The position numbers and the translations under genes were made by a program. From NCBI RefSeq assembly GCF_021130785.1, contig NC_060210.1, positions 188,302,501 to 188,366,500 on the forward strand: 64,000 bases of DNA. The letters run 5' to 3'. Of the stretch, positions 47,173-57,970 are shown in pieces (position 1 is the first letter of the stretch; each line of letters starts with the position of its first letter). This DNA is from Homalodisca vitripennis. Lineage: Eukaryota; Arthropoda; Insecta; Hemiptera; Cicadellidae. The notes below the pieces were generated by a model. It had not been told where the DNA came from. It did no database searches and saw only the letters and a program-made list of their open reading frames with translations.

Positions 47173-48047
47173 GTGTTATTGGATCACACTGTACATGCTC
47201 ACAAAGACGGTACAATGGTTTTACCTGAGCCAGGAAATTCATTTCTGGTTCACAACTTCTTTTATTCTGAATCTTCTCCCATATCAGAAATGCGTGCCTT
47301 CCACGCAAACTTATCATTCCTCTGTTTTATAAATGGGAATATTGGAGGGCAATTCGTGATCTTATTGGTTAAATCGATTAGAATGTAGTTTTTTTTGTAT
47401 TCGAAGAACAATTGCTGGTTCAACATCCGGTATTTGAGTTTCCAGTCGTGTTGATCTGCGACTTTGTTCTTAAAATCGCTTTATTTTCACATCCGGCGGA
47501 TTCAACTCTGACTCGTTATCCGACTCATCCATTTCCGCCGTCTATGATGTACGAGTATATTCTGACTGCGTTCTATTCATATACATTACTCTTACAAGAC
47601 AACATTCGTGGGCTGAAAATGCTAAAATGTCTGTTTGTGAACAGAAAGGAATTGTTAAAAAGTATGTGGAATTTAAAATATACCTTTGAGCAGTTTCCCA
47701 TAAGAAAGTTCAAATGATATTCATTTAACTTTTATTTCGGTATATATGTAGTTTTCAATAAATAATATTAGGTGTTCAATAAAAAATAATATTTTGTAGG
47801 CACGTTTACAGGTGAATGCAATTTTCCAATATAATTTTACAACTTATTTTCCTTATTGACAATGGGAGTGAATGTTTTCATAAATGTTATAATTCCTCAA
47901 TAAAAAGAAGCATTATTATTGAATGAATAGAAACATAAATCTAAATATTCTGCTTAGAAAACCAATTTTACGGTTGAAATTAAGTCACAAAAGAGAATTG
48001 GGTCTCGTTCAATGGATGAATGAGTGGATAAAAGCAATTAAATTTTA
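47173..48047. other. No gene recognised; two small open frames
   Basis: Frames at 47,173-47,388 (71 codons) and 47,412-47,717 (101 codons) have no recognisable domain. The start of the second lies in sequence repeated at 44.8 kb, which argues for transposon origin rather than a host gene. Confidence 0.45.
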
Positions 48048-48180
48048 ATTAGTACCATCCACAGAGCGAGTTACCGTCGTCACAAATTAATTAACAGTAA
48101 CAAAACTTGTCGGAGTGAACCTAAAGGTTAATGGCTTGTTAAGAATTGTGAGGGGGTGGCGTGGGGAGCGGGGGTAGGTG
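48048..48180 (+). repeat. Dispersed repeat family E, copy 2
   Basis: TTAATTAGTACCATCCACAG, CAAATTAATTAACAGTAAC and GAGTGAACC then a G-rich block, in the same order as 37,600-37,740. Confidence 0.65.
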
Positions 48181-48447
48181 CAGTCGACTGAACGCTCAAG
48201 GGAGAAACATATTTCATAAGACAGCGTTCATTGGAAGTAGACCTCATACAAGTCCCTTTGAGTGGTATTCAGTTAGAATAACATGTGAGACGTTGAAATA
48301 CAAACGTTCTCTATATCACCTTGGTGCAGTATATAATTATCACTCAGCACAACATCCCTCTAACCGTCAAATGGAAGAAGTTCTCTAGTTCTCTATAACG
48401 TCTATTCTGGTATATCCTATCTTATTTGCTGGCTAAGAAATTGTCTC

Positions 48448-48852
48448 TTGACTCTAACCATGGAAAACCGTCAACGTTTTCAATTAGGTGCTAGGATCCT
48501 CAAATCTTTCCTTGTACGTCTTATCACTCTCGAGAAGATTCAGGACAGAGCTTTCCACAGAATAGATTATAAAAAGCGATTTCCACGAAATCTGGAAACC
48601 TCCTTCGACTTGAACCTAAGACGTATCTTCGGGCCGTCTTCTGCCGAAATAAATGGACGAGTAACTATGAGAGGATTATCAGAGTATTGTAAATCTCAAA
48701 TGCTGCCTCATCGGACGAAGGAAAGCGAGCTAAATGTGTTACAGGCCGTTCCGGAACTAGAACCATTCCGAGCGGAATGTTCTAGACTCGGATGTTTGCA
48801 GTTTCTAGCGTTCCGTTCCTATAATATTTGTCTACTTACTACGCTTCGATAA
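48448..48852 (+). CDS. Unrecognised 134-codon open frame (doubtful)
   Basis: The longest non-satellite open frame outside the palindrome. It is basic, with Arg-rich stretches (GARILKSFLVRLITLEKIQD, RNLETSFDLNLRRIFG) and no membrane segment or known motif. Codon composition is less AT-biased than the surroundings. It could be a piece of a decayed transposon protein or chance. A related short sequence, AGCGGAA..GGAACATT, occurs at 48,960, hinting at local duplication. No promoter, splice context or second copy supports it. Confidence 0.2.
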   Translation: MTLTMENRQRFQLGARILKSFLVRLITLEKIQDRAFHRIDYKKRFPRNLETSFDLNLRRIFGPSSAEINGRVTMRGLSEYCKSQMLPHRTKESELNVLQAVPELEPFRAECSRLGCLQFLAFRSYNICLLTTLR

Positions 48853-49119
48853 TTATATTTTGATCTACGCTATTTACAAATGAATTTTAAAGAACAAAAC
48901 CTTTGCTAAAATGGTTTTCATTCATCATATATTGTGGTTGCACTCTGGCCTGTAATCTAGAGCGGAACTGGAACATTTATAAGCCTAGTCGTTCCGCTCA
49001 ACGTTTAACATTTTGTCACGTATGGCGCGATATAGGGCGATGTTTCACATGATTTCCAAAAATCTTAAAATATTTTTCACAAACAGAAACAAACACGATT
49101 GTTGTTGACTGTGCATTAG
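48853..49119. other. Nothing recognised
   Basis: No supported feature. Confidence 0.5.
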
Positions 49120-49400
49120 GGTACTACAAATCTTGATGACTGAGCGTAAGTGAAGTTTATCACTCGAGGGGCGAGAAAAATTACATTCCTGTCTGCCCAT
49201 CTCCTTGTCAGTCCGCATGGCATCTTGAAAACGAAACTGAACTATAGAATTTAAATTTTGCAGCTTTATTTCCATATATAGACACACTATAATAACAAGT
49301 GTTACTAACGCTATGATGGAACATTTCACTTCTTGGGATTTGATGTGGGTAATCATCATGGCAAGAGAAACATGATGTTGAGTAAATAAATTTGTAAACA
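49120..49400 (+). repeat. Dispersed repeat family A, copy at 49.1 kb
   Basis: Contains GACTGAGCGTAAGTGAAG, TTCCTGTCTGCCCATCTCC, GAACTATAGAATTTAAATTT, TTGCAGCTTTATTTCCATAT and GGGATTTGATGTGGG in family order. A further fragment at 49,565-49,680 (ATATCTTGAGAAAG, TGAAACTTCACTTCTACAT, GGCGCATGTCC) precedes the 18S fragment. Confidence 0.7.
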
Positions 49401-49701
49401 AAGTGAGTACAATCATTTGAGATTTCGACACGTGACTTTTTCTATAGGATAAAAAAATAGTAGATTGGAGAGAATGACAAAAGTCGCTGAAAAGCTCTAA
49501 TTTCAGCGCTTTCTTGCGTAGCAGTTCCCTTTCTTGCTCACCAAAACTTTTATTATTTGAACACTGTAATCATGTGGCAAAATATCTTGAGAAAGTTTTC
49601 ATTTGTACTCTTGAAATGTTGCCTGAAACTTCACTTCTACATAGACAAGATCGAGTTCTACTTTGGCGCATGTCCAACTACCACCATTAGTACCATTGAA
49701 G

Positions 49702-49787
49702 CCGAATCAAGAAAGAGCTATCAATCTGTCAATCCTTCCGGTGTCCGGGCCTGGTGAGGTTTCCCGTGTTGAGTCAAATTAAGCCGC

Positions 49788-49836
<49 letters not shown>

Positions 49837-49894
49837 TTTACAACCATACTTCCCCCGGAACCCAAAAGCTTTGGTTTCCCGGAAGCTGCCCGCA
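49702..49894 (-). rRNA. 18S rRNA gene fragment, antisense
   Basis: The minus strand reads the very conserved middle-to-3' part of eukaryotic small-subunit rRNA: GCGGGCAGCTTCCGGGAAAC, AACTTAAAGGAATTGACGGA, GGGCACCACCAGGAGTGGAG, TTTGACTCAACACGGGAAAC and CACCAGGCCCGGACACCGG, ending at AAGAGCTCTTTCTTGATTC-like sequence. It is about 193 bp against about 1.9 kb for a full gene, with only a few changes visible, so it is a recent fragment and not a working rRNA gene. Both edges are sharp; the neighbours are AT-rich sequence and a family-A repeat fragment. Confidence 0.93.
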
Positions 49895-50049
49895 TTATTG
49901 CTCAGTAGACACAATTTTTTGTTTTTCTGCCGAAGGATGTGAAAACTTCTGCTCAATGAAGACAGTATAGCGTACTCCTACCTCGTTTATAATAGACATT
50001 TACTTAACAAATCTAGAAGGTTGTGTTCGATAGGAGTTTACTATCCGTG
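49895..50049. other. Nothing recognised
   Basis: No supported feature. Confidence 0.4.
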
Positions 50050-50295
50050 TAATAATATACCCTCCTAGTCAGTCCCACGGTACCGGTAGGAGGCATCTCT
50101 CAGTCAGCGCAGGGAGCAGTGAGGGAAAGGTTTCATTATTGGCTCAATTTAGTGCACCCTTTCAGCTTGCCGAGTGAAAAACTTTCCACTTCATCCTTTC
50201 AGGTCATAACTGGCTTAAACGCGATGGACGCGCTCAATCAATCCAATAGCTTCTTTGTACCACCAGCGCGAGCCTTTCAGCAACTCTTGTTGCAC
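50050..50295 (+). repeat. Dispersed repeat family H, copy 1 (tentative)
   Basis: GC-richer block with GTTTCATTATTGGC and CACCCTTTCAGC, paralleled at 52,915-52,955 by GTTTGCGTTATTGGC and CACCCTTTCAAC with similar spacing. Similarity is patchy. Confidence 0.45.
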
Positions 50296-51690
50296 TGAAG
50301 GCTAATTTGTATGTAATAGCATTAGAATAATTTTCTACGAGTAACATTTCGTTATAAGGACAAATGAAATTCTAAATGACCTTGAAATAAAATAATTCAT
50401 TATTGTAATGAGTTTACATCTGCATTATAAACCATACAATTTTATTGATGAAATTCCACGTGTAACAAATTAAACGATTGCGATTTGGCATTGAAAATCA
50501 TTAACAACATCGCTTTGAATTTTTTAAAATTGAAAGCCTCCAATAAAAAGTGGAAAGTTCAGTATATATGATTACGCATGCACTTGACCAAGATCCTAGA
50601 GCCAATTTGTTTTCTTTAAGCACGCAATCTAACCTTTCTTGTAATCAGTACAGGATTTCCTCCTTAGAAATAATTCGACCGTGAGGCATGCTAGTCTTGG
50701 CGGAGTTTGAAATGAGATGGAACCGAAAGGGTTAGAAATATGAAAAGATAGGTTTATTCATACAATATGTTTCCTACCTTTATAAACTTGAAACCGACTG
50801 ACAGACACATACATAATAGTTATATCGCCGTTAAAAAAATGGATAAAACACTGGAAGTCGCTATTTTTAGCAAAATAGTCGGTTTATCTTTGGTTTAAAG
50901 ACGCTGATTTACATTTATGTACGCGTCTAACACAATAACGCTTGTCAACCCCGGGAAAATATATTGTTATAGAAAATATTTCATTTTATTAAGCCCAGCG
51001 CGATACATTCGTCTATCGATTTTAAGACGTTTGTGGGCTTATACAATACAATTTTATATGGCTCATGGTATATTACCATATAAAAATAATATGGTTGTAT
51101 AAAGTTACTATATATACCATTATTTTTACTGAATCTCAAAACTTCTGTAAATTCTAACACGAAACATTAATGAACAGTTAAAGTAAAAGTATAAATAAAA
51201 ACTCGTAAACAAATATGAAACTCTCGTACACGATTGTATGAGAAGTAATGCTTCAATTGCTGCAGAACTTCGATAACTGGGGCTCGTTATTTGTGCTGTT
51301 TGCACAAAGCAATGTTTTATAACGAGGCTATGGTTCTGAACGTCACACATCCAGCAATTTAAATGATATTATTCTCTATTTTCATAGGCAGATTTTTTCA
51401 GCGTTTTGGAGTTAATTTGTGAAATGAGATCAGACTGTAATTAAGTGTGATACAAAGATAGCATTGTCTTTGACCATCGATAAGCGATTGAAACATATCG
51501 AACATTGGTCCCTGTCGATATTACCGTTATACCGAGTATTCTCAGAAACATTCATCCAGATCGTCCAATACCTATTATACCCAACCCCTGCACTGCAAAT
51601 GAGGCATGGTGAACCGCAGCTAAACTCAATTTTCACATCGAATCAACTCTTTCCACCAAATCAAATCAAATGAAATCAATATTTAATATT
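50296..51690. other. AT-rich, no gene
   Basis: Overlapping open frames on both strands at 51,430-51,673 are unrecognised. CAAATCAAATCAAATGAAATC (near 51,657) looks like the microsatellite tail that ends many CR1-like LINEs, but no coding part is attached. Confidence 0.5.
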
Positions 51691-51699
51691 ATTTTCACA

Positions 51700-51960
51700 A
51701 AGTTTTATATTCACGCGTAAACTAATGTTCCGATTGCACTAAAACTTTTAATATGTATGTCAAAAATGTAATAACAACGGTTCCTGGAACAATTATAGGT
51801 CTATTCTTATTTTAAAAAAATCCCTCCGGGCTACGCCCCACTAGTCTTTAAAGTAGCGAAAAATCCCATATTGATCTCTAAAGTTGTGTAATATTAATTG
51901 AATGAGCCTGTAAAATATAGTCAACTGTTCTGTGTAAGCATGGTTTATTATTTTTAATTT
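51700..51960 (+). repeat. Dispersed repeat family I, copy 1
   Basis: CACGCGTAAACTA, GTCTTTAAAGTAGC, TTGATCTCTAAAGTTG, AATATTAATTGAA and CAACTGTTCTGTGTAA occur in the same order at 62,650-62,890. The start resembles tails of insect RTE-like elements and their SINEs (inference). Confidence 0.85.
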
Positions 51961-52012
51961 AGAATACGAGTAATAAATCGTAAACTAAAACCCTTTTAAT
52001 ATTCTTTTATTT

Positions 52013-52054
52013 CAGACACGTGTTTCGGTATAAACCATCTTCAGTGTGAACATC
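52013..52054 (-). mobile_element. Penelope-like, hammerhead-like motif (tentative)
   Basis: The minus strand reads CTGAAGATGG, TTTATACCGAAAC and ACGTGTC. GGT/ACC can form a stem between the CTGAAGA and GAAAC core parts, and CACGTG is a palindromic stem III as in dimeric hammerheads. The conserved G-C pair next to the core is not met, so activity is doubtful. This signature is typical of Penelope-like element repeats. Confidence 0.4.
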
Positions 52055-52849
52055 TTTTTTTTAATTTGTTTACAATTATAGTGAGTAAATTATTTAAGGA
52101 GTAACTTTTAGTCCCACGCCATGTTTATATTTCAGCGATGAGGTAAGTAAATCACCTATCTTAGAAAATGTCCTGAAATATAAAATGGTCAGAATTTGAT
52201 GGTCAGTCTCCCTTTGAAACAGTCAGCAAGAACTGTGTTAGATGAAATTTCGCTGGACCGTGCTTTTGAACTAATGTACCAATTCCAGCTCTAAATGTTC
52301 TAAAATATTAACAATATTTTTCAGTTTATAAAAAATCAAAAGTATAGTTTCACTATTAATATATACTTTTAAATGTACATTTTTATTGCATATTTAGTAT
52401 TACGTTTTAGATAGACAATGTTACTATCAAACTTTCAGTATAAATTTAAAGACTGATATAAAACTCATTTTAGTTCAGTTTTGACAGAATTAGTTTTTCC
52501 TTTTTTGTGATTTATGTTTTTTGATCGGGTAAAGTGCAAAGTCATATTTGGAACAAAACACACTAGAACAAAATAAATTACAACGGCCATAAATATAAAC
52601 TTTTTGACGTATTTTTATGACGCCATCTTGGTAACAGTAAGGCTAACAAAACACGCGTCGGAAATATAATTCACTCAAGTGCTCATACAGGTGCAAAACG
52701 TACTTAATTGCGTGCGAAACTGCGGGTAACTACTAGTACTAAATAACACTATCTTCCAGTAGTTAAAAATAGGATTTGTTGTGTTTGGACCTTAATGATA
52801 ATGACCAGCCTTCGATGAAATCTTTTACTGTCCATTGACCCTCCGTTGG
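52055..52849. other. AT-rich, nothing recognised
   Basis: No supported feature. Confidence 0.5.
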
Positions 52850-53170
52850 GCCGGTTGGGTGATGGGCGGTCGTTGGGCGAGGCGCAGTTATCAGAGGAAG
52901 AGAAGGGGAATAGGTTTGCGTTATTGGCACTGTTAAGCTCACCCTTTCAACTCGACTGTAACGACTGAAACGTCAACCCTTTTAGTCTCAGCTGGTTCAC
53001 ACTGATTGAAGAACCGAATCAATCTTTTATTGTTTTTATAGTGATACAGTGGATTGATTTTGGGTACATTTTGTACACAAAAGCCTACTGAAATCGAATC
53101 GCCCTCATGGTAGCAATTACCATTTCTGCCTAACTTCTTCGATAATGATCTCCAGAGCCTAAAAGCCACC
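52850..53170 (+). repeat. Dispersed repeat family H, copy 2 (tentative)
   Basis: GC-richer block beginning GGGCCGGTTGGGTGATGGGC. A minus-strand frame (52,939-53,169, 76 codons) covers it: it includes KKLGRNGNCYHEGDSISVGF and ends in VDVSVVTVELKG, unrecognised. It could be an exon or a transposon remnant; the partial match at 50.1 kb favours the latter. Confidence 0.4.
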
Positions 53171-53381
53171 TCTAGTTTAAATTTGTTTATATATGCTATG
53201 AAATGCGGCTTTTAGGAACGATAATTGACCGTTAAAATCTTAAAATAAGTTGAAACAAGCGAAAAATCTAGGTTATGTTCTTTGGCAAACTTGTTATGAC
53301 ATTTCGTTTCAATATAGTTGTCGCTTTATAAGTTTTGTATTCACTCTTGTTGGTATCTGGGACGGGTTTCAAGATAATTAA

Positions 53382-53545
53382 GTACATGTAAATCCCCTTA
53401 GAATATTTATACCATCAAGAACTGGTGATAGGAACGTACGTGTAAATCCCCTTAGAATATTTATACCATAAAGAACTGGTGATAGGAAACGTACATGTAA
53501 ATCCCCTTAGAATATTTATACCACCAAGAACTGGTGATAGGAATG
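53382..53545 (+). repeat. ~55-bp tandem repeat, three units
   Basis: GTACATGTAAATCCCCTTAG (GTACGTG in unit 2) starts at 53,382, 53,436 and 53,491. Units also share AATATTTATACCA and AGAACTGGTGATAGGAA, nearly identical. Confidence 0.95.
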
Positions 53546-55395
53546 CTGAAACAAGTTCAAATTTGTTACATAGATTTATCTTTTAAATAACCTTGAATAA
53601 GTTCGATGACCAGCTTTAGTATGCCAATATTTCTATTAAGGAGCCGTTTAAACTTAAAAACTCATAACTCCGTTATTTATGAACCTAGATTAAAACGTAA
53701 AACTGTTCTGGAATGCTTATCACATTTACAAAAGTTTTTGTTACAACAGTTTCTTTGTATCGTTGTAGTACGTTTTCGAGATATTGAGTATGTGTAAATA
53801 TTAAGAGAATAATTTAATATTTTAGTTGTTTAAAACATTTACCAACTGAGCTGGAAGGGAGTTTTATTATTGGAGCGTTAGTTATATTTATGAATATTTT
53901 GCTGCATTGGGTGTAGGGCTTCATAATCTGTCAAAACCAAGAGTGATTTTTCCAACTCTTCTAAGGAAGTCAGGAGGAGATATCAGATTTAAACACACGT
54001 TTAGTTAAAATTTTATATAATTTTAAAGCTGTTTCAATCGGTATGAGCAGTTTTGTGTTTACTACTGAAATCTATGAATATATTTGGATCCTTGATCAAT
54101 GTTTTTTACTTACTATTATTAAGTTACTAATAACGTAATAAAGTGAACATTCGAAATTATGTCTGAATCTTTTTCTGACAATCGTAACTTAACATTTAAA
54201 TAATGCAGAATAGGTAGTAAACAAAATACGCCAAAACACACAACTATATTTGTAATTTGCCTCAAAACTTTTCAAAATTGCAAAGTTAATGTTTGTGGAT
54301 AGAATGTACACTTTTGTTTCTGTGTTAAAAAAATCATGGTAAATGTCTAAAGATTGTTTGGTTGATTTACACGTTTTTACCACAACAGTCCTTATAATCC
54401 TTTATAAGGCTTTTAATAAAGGACAGAAATGTAAATAATAGGAATAAAGAACGTCATATTTTCGCCGCTCCGTAAGCACTACCACCCACATCCTTCCAGC
54501 CAACAATCTTTATTCAACTAAAGAACGATAATTCAATCCAGTCTGAATTGTGAATATTTGTCGAACTTAAGAAAGTGAAATGAATAATTTTATACTAATT
54601 TCTTTATTTAATTCTTATTTCAAATATGTTATGAAGTTTTCAATCTTGTTGCTAGTGTTTTTATTACAACAGTGTATTTCTTTCTCACTAAATGTTTTCG
54701 CTTAAATCTCCAACAAAAAATTCTTATAAGAAAAAGACGTAAAAGTTTTCAGTTACTATTTGAAGAAAGTTGAAAAATTTTAATCAGTTTTGAAATAATG
54801 CTCACCCGAAGTTATGGCTGGACTCGTATCTTTAAATTCTTCTATAAGTAAAAAGTATTTTCTTATATAAACTAACTATGCGTTATAAAATTCGTATATT
54901 TTTAAGGCATACACTATCAACTTATAAGTAAAGGAAAGGACGGTATATATATATAAAAAAAAAAAAAAAAAAATTATCAAAACAAGACTCGTTGGTCAAA
55001 CTGGCTATTGAAACTTCCAGTCCCTGAACTATCTTGCCACCACATGTCTATGTCCTTCTGATTGTCTACGATAGTATGCGAGAGCAATCTACATGGTATA
55101 AGCACACAACGTTGAAATGGATAGAGGTATTTCTCTGAGGAAAGAAACTGACTGTTAACCACGCTCGTTTTGGTGGAGATAGAAATTATAGGATATAAAA
55201 TATCGAACGATAACTTTTTTAAAAATAATATTTTTAGCTTGACAAATTTAAAATCGACACCATCAGAAACGATGAGAATTGACTCTCGAATTCTGCATTA
55301 CTATGAAATATAACCTTTGGAAAATCATCAAATTCTACTTATAGTTCGATAAGATTGTCTAGACATTGCTCCATCCTTAAGTATTCCTCAATATT
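53546..55395. other. AT-rich, no gene
   Basis: Small unrecognised frames only (for example 54,189-54,383 and 54,977-55,162, minus). A poly-A run follows a (TA)n at about 54,945-54,973. Confidence 0.5.
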
Positions 55396-55620
55396 TTGCC
55401 AATGGTACAGTGTAGTGGGTACAACGGTTATCGCAAGATAACCAAATCAAGCAACGTCGAGCGTGGCCGCTAAGCGATCCTGTCCTTGCAAGCAGCCCGT
55501 CTGCCCGCCCATTGGTGGTGGTTCGGAAGCCGTTCGTCCCCAGGTTAAATGTTAGAGAGGGCTTTTTAGCCCTAACATCGCTTGGTAAAATAAGAAATCT
55601 TTACTTTACTTTATTTTTTC
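55396..55620 (+). mobile_element. SINE3-like element, 5S rRNA-derived
   Basis: The head aligns with 5S rRNA: GGTTATCGCAAGATAACC corresponds to the GGTTCTCGTC.GATCACCG region, then CAAGCAACGTCGAGCGTGG corresponds to TAAGCAACGTCGGGC. A 5S-internal block with TGCTTGGATGGGTGACC is missing here but present in the 63.8-kb copy. The body has AGCGATCCTGTCCTTGCAAG, GGTGGTGGTTCGGAAG and CCCCAGGTTAAATGTTAGAG, and ends in TAAGAAATCTTTACTTTAC. Such SINEs use the 5S internal promoter and are copied by LINE machinery. Confidence 0.82.
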
Positions 55621-56420
55621 ATGCACACGGTCTCCAAGTTCTACTGGGTTTTACTTCTGGAAATATAGTCAGGAACATCGGAGCTTCCGGTGTCTTCGGA
55701 ATCTCCCCTCCCGGACTCTGAAATGAAGATCCCGTTCTCTAGAAGATCTTGGACTGGGAACTTCTGTCGTCTAGGTTTACTCAGTCACAGAAAATTCATC
55801 GCCTCTGAAGACATCCAGCCTCTTAAATATTGTTGACTTTTAGAATTTCTCTAATTCCTCCGAAACTTCTGGAAACATCTCCAAACTTCTGGTTCCTTTT
55901 TTACTTTGTTTCATGGGGAGCGGGAAATCTCTACCAGATACCTAGAGGGTTCCTAGAAATGTTTTAGAATATAAATCTCCAACTTTCGGGAATTTTCGGG
56001 GCCTGAAGATTTTGGCTTCAAGAGAACTAAATTAATGAATTCTGAATATACTCAAACAAAATTGTTTTTGATTGGGTCTCTGAAACGATACATTTTGAAT
56101 CAAATTATTGAAAAAAGACAGAAATTTTACATCTAGCGTTATTACGGAGTTTGGAATAATCAATCAATCAAACCACAGAGTGTTTGACAATAAAGTTTAC
56201 GTCAATCAATCACAATTCAATCATGTCAGACGGCGATAATATACATGAATACAGCGTGCGGATATAGTAGTATTGTTGTATTCCGCCGGGTATTCAAATA
56301 AATGTTATATCAATACCATCTCCCTGTTTGTGATTGAATTACATGGCGAACATTGTTGTTTGGAATTTCTATTGTGATGGATATACCATTTAACTTGTTT
56401 TGAAATGTGAATTCTCCATA
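55621..56420. other. No gene; pyrimidine-rich stretch
   Basis: 55,660-56,030 is less AT-rich, with repeated TTCTGGAA/TTCCGG-type words, but I recognise no element or frame. Confidence 0.45.
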
Positions 56421-56427
56421 CAACAAA

Positions 56428-56438
56428 AGCGCGCGCGC

Positions 56439-56469
<31 letters not shown>

Positions 56470-56496
56470 GGAGTGGGAGAGGGAGAGGGAGAGAGT
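56428..56496. repeat. Compound microsatellite (CG)n(TG)n(GGGAGA)n
   Basis: A run of about 12 CG, then about 8 TG, then GGGAGA-like units. Alternating purine-pyrimidine over more than 40 nt is a classical Z-DNA-forming sequence, and it is striking in such AT-rich DNA. Confidence 0.95.
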
Positions 56497-56890
56497 TAGT
56501 CATAATGGCGGTTTTATAGTATAACAAATATTTTTACAAACATTTATCGTTATGGGAAAATTGGAATTTTATAATCATAATTGGGGTGGGGATAAAATTT
56601 AAAGGATATCAATAGGATTGAAAATACTACCCTTAAATTGATCTAAAATATCAGATCACGGTTAAAAAAAATATTGACATGCTTCAAAGTAGTTGTGAGA
56701 CACTTAATAAAAATTAAACCAATTTTTCCTAGTCATAATTATAGAATACGATAGTCACTAAAATGGCGAGATTCACTCTCTTCCTCTCGTTGGCTAGTAG
56801 TGATGTAACTATCATTTATGTGGCTGACGATTGGTTTTAAGTATGTAAAACTAAAAAATACGATCGTAAACACAAATTATCTAAGATAAT
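56497..56890. other. AT-rich, nothing recognised
   Basis: No supported feature. Confidence 0.5.
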
Positions 56891-56896
56891 TTTAAA

Positions 56897-57970
56897 CCTC
56901 TCGATACTCTGCCATTTCAACTAATCAAATCAAATCTTTAATTGCTCGCAACAATTTCTTCACATTGTATGGCAAACGTCATAATTATTTATAAATTTTA
57001 AACTCTCATGCCACACAACTACCACATTCAAACTTACATAATTTTTCATACATTCTAGTCTCATTCATCCTTCGCCAATCTAAACCCACTTACAGCGCTG
57101 GAGTCAGTTATCGAATTGGGCGGTCTCCCAGTTAAACGCCAGAAACTCGTCAACGCTGTAGAATGCCTTCGACACCAGAAAACGCTTAAGACGAAGAAGA
57201 AGAAGAAGAATTGAATTTATTTCCAACAGCAAATATGTACAGTCATTTACAAAATACAATCTTTGGAAAGACTGACCACTTTTACAAGTAGTGTAGTACG
57301 AGCTTTTGACGCCTTGGGCGTTTGGGCGTTTTTCATAAAATTTGGAAATCTGTTGATGAAATGAACACCTGCCTGCGAAGGCAAGTGCTCATAAACCACC
57401 GTTCTGTGTCTCCCAGTTCGGTGTTATCTCTGCCTCTAGTCTTATACCCGTGTATGTCACTTCCCCTGGTTAGGGCACATTTAGACAAACAGAACAAAGC
57501 TGTTTCTAAAATGTAGAGACTGGGCAAAGTCAACAGTTGCAAATTTTTGAATGCTGTCCTGCACGACTCTCTGAAATTCAACTTTGCGATAATACGAATC
57601 GCTTTTTTTGTAATTTGAACACCCTCAGGAAATTATTGGTTGCACAGGCCCCCTAAAACACCACCCCAAAGGAAAGGTGAGAGTGAATTAGCCCATAATA
57701 TGCCGCAATCAATACCTGACTGGGGCAATACCAGGCCAAGGACCTCAAAACATATATTCCTGAGGACAGTTTGGTACACACATGGTCAATGTGGTTATTC
57801 CATGTCAACACTCGATCGAGGAGTATTCCAAGGAATTTTCGGAAGAGACTTCTTCCTATATGGAATCTGCCAACATGACAGCTGACCCACATTGGGAGTC
57901 CACTGGGCGGAGTGCGGAATTTAGTACGTTGGATTTCGAAGAATTCTAGACTAAAAGTGTCGCTGACAGT
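56897..57970 (-). pseudogene. Jockey/CR1-like LINE, 3' part, minus strand
   Basis: The minus strand encodes the C-terminal part of a non-LTR reverse transcriptase. In order: [19 protein letters not shown] (near 57,930-57,870), [20 protein letters not shown] (near 57,830-57,780), [20 protein letters not shown] (near 57,740-57,690), then after a shift NFRESCRTAFKNLQLLTLPS (near 57,580-57,520) and SKAFYSVDEFLAFNW (near 57,170-57,120). The 3' end runs to a TTGATTTGATTAG tail (near 56,900), the short-repeat end usual for CR1-like elements. It has at least two frameshifts and is truncated before the catalytic YADD box. It is better preserved than the plus-strand LINE at 37.9 kb. Confidence 0.88.

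Noticed and set aside
49702..49894. Functional rRNA gene
   Set aside because: Only about a tenth of 18S is present, with no 5.8S, 28S or spacer sequence around it.
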